Shown here: positions 5,092 to 5,896 of the stretch, piece by piece
Layout: each line of letters begins with the position of its first letter
Position numbering within the stretch: the first letter of the stretch is position 1
Assembly: GCA_023258655.1 (NCBI GenBank)
Contig: JALQWO010000103.1
Span: 1 to 5,896, forward strand
Direction: 5' to 3'
DNA: 5,896 nucleotides
Source of the DNA: Bacteroidia bacterium
GTDB taxonomy: Bacteria > Bacteroidota > Bacteroidia > NS11-12g > UBA955
Translations under genes and position numbers: made by a program
Notes under the pieces: model-generated
What the model saw: the letters and a program-made list of their open reading frames with translations, nothing else
Database searches by the model: none
What the model was told of the DNA's origin: nothing

Positions 5092-5896
5092 ATGTTGTTG
5101 TCTCGTATCCCGCACCCTTTCTCTCCTATTCGATTTCTCTTCACGCTGTGTTTTTTCGTATCGCCATGGTTGCCATTGACTGCACAAAAGCAACAAGACA
5201 CCTCCTTGCATTTGGAATACATCGCGGAAGTTACCTTGGTTGGCCGTGGACAACAGCGCGATGTTATGATGTTGCCAGAAGTGGTGGGCACGAAAATCAA
5301 TGCTGGTAAGAAAAATAGTTTGGTGGTCATGGATCAACTAAACACCGTGGTTGCGAACAATTCCATGCGACAAATATTGGCCAAGGTTCCGGGCATTCAC
5401 ATTTGGGAAAGCGATGGCTCAGGCATACAAATTGGCATTGCCAACCGCGGACTCAGTCCCAATAGAAGCTGGGAATTCAACATCCGTCAGAACGGTGCCG
5501 ACATATCCGCAGATCCCTACGGCTATCCGGAGGCTTATTACAATCCGCCCATGCAAGCGATACAGCGAATCCAAATTACCCGTGGGGCTGGCGCATTGCA
5601 ATATGGCCCCCAATTTGGCGGTCTCATCAATTATGTGATGCGCGACGGAAGCAACATTCAAAAATCCTTTCAGGCAGAGACACAGCAAACCGTGGGTAGT
5701 TTTGGTCTATACAACGCCTATGTTGGCCTTGGTGGAAAAGGCAAATCTGGACATTACTATGCATTCTACGACAAACGGGCAGCGGATGGCTTCCGAAACA
5801 ACAGTCAGTATGAAACGGAAACATTTTATGGGTCGGCCAGCCACAATTTGGGTAAAAAAGCGCGCATTGCTATTGATTATATGCGATACAATATGC
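5092..5896 (+). CDS. TonB-dependent outer-membrane receptor, FecA-like, 3' partial
   Basis: The first 268 codons of a gene that continues past the window; no stop is met. A signal peptide covers about residues 1-31 (SPIRFLFTLCFFVSPWLPLTA, cut likely after Ala31 before QKQQD; hydrophobic core 14-30). A TonB-box-like strand, AEVTLVG, lies at 45-51. The plug domain runs from LPEV (61-64) to about 185, with RQILAKVPGI (93-102), DGSGIQ (108-113), RGLSPNRSWEF (119-129), the RGAGALQYGPQFGG lock region (164-177) and NYVMR. Barrel strands start near 198. These phrases are those of Bacteroidota receptors annotated as FecA / iron(III)-dicitrate or siderophore type; substrate is not proven. There is neither a carboxypeptidase-like N-terminal domain nor an STN signalling domain, so no FecIR-type relay is expected. 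ATG 5092 is chosen because it directly opens the signal peptide; the in-frame TTG at 5062 lies in the promoter. Two operator-like dyads suggest repression. Confidence 0.93.
   Translation, partial: MLLSRIPHPFSPIRFLFTLCFFVSPWLPLTAQKQQDTSLHLEYIAEVTLVGRGQQRDVMMLPEVVGTKINAGKKNSLVVMDQLNTVVANNSMRQILAKVPGIHIWESDGSGIQIGIANRGLSPNRSWEFNIRQNGADISADPYGYPEAYYNPPMQAIQRIQITRGAGALQYGPQFGGLINYVMRDGSNIQKSFQAETQQTVGSFGLYNAYVGLGGKGKSGHYYAFYDKRAADGFRNNSQYETETFYGSASHNLGKKARIAIDYMRYNM

Noticed and set aside
5013..5337. Minus-strand frames opposite the receptor gene start
   Set aside because: They are antisense to the promoter, signal peptide and plug of a clear TonB-dependent receptor.

Overview
The window looks like a piece of a Bacteroidota (Bacteroidetes) chromosome of medium G+C. 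Three things point there: a FecA-like TonB-dependent receptor with the plug wording typical of that phylum; promoter candidates of the Bacteroidetes type (-33 TTTG, -7 TAnnTTTG) rather than the E. coli type; and start codons without clear Shine-Dalgarno sequences. No mobile element, rRNA, tRNA or CRISPR was seen. This is a mostly ordinary metabolic and envelope region.

Layout. (1) 1-1653, plus strand, a tight three-gene run: the C-terminal PDZ end of a protein that is probably an M61-type peptidase, an Ldh-family (malate/L-lactate dehydrogenase type) oxidoreductase at 326-1423, and a 77-residue one-helix membrane protein that overlaps it by ATGA. (2) 1654-1760, a short convergent spacer with no clear terminator. 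(3) 1761-3101, minus strand, a complete kynurenine 3-monooxygenase with every expected substrate-binding residue visible. (4) 3102-3165, a 64-bp divergent regulatory region with candidate promoters for both neighbours and a 7-bp inverted repeat, GTTGTGA-N14-TCACAAC, lying across the rightward promoter. (5) 3166-4997, plus strand, a NodB-type polysaccharide deacetylase overlapping by ATGA a membrane-embedded family-2 glycosyltransferase with processive-type motifs. (6) 4998-5091, the control region of the last gene. (7) 5092-5896, the start of a TonB-dependent outer-membrane receptor, which runs off the window.

How the genes work together. The deacetylase and glycosyltransferase form a translationally coupled pair that could make and deacetylate an N-acetylhexosamine glycan or glycolipid; they are close in size and domain type to rhizobial NodB and NodC, but no acyltransferase, export or other glycan gene is present here. 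The KMO stands alone, without other kynurenine-pathway genes. The receptor is an independent transcription unit.

Most interesting signal. The receptor promoter (TTTG at 5034-5037, 19-bp spacer, TAGATTTG at 5057-5064) is flanked by two related 23-bp sites of the same 10-3-10 design, at 5009-5031 and 5067-5089, identical at 17 of 23 positions. One abuts the -33 box and the other covers the predicted transcript start and leader. This looks like a two-site operator for a repressor, plausibly metal-responsive, though the regulator cannot be named from the sequence. No clearly new multi-gene system was found.
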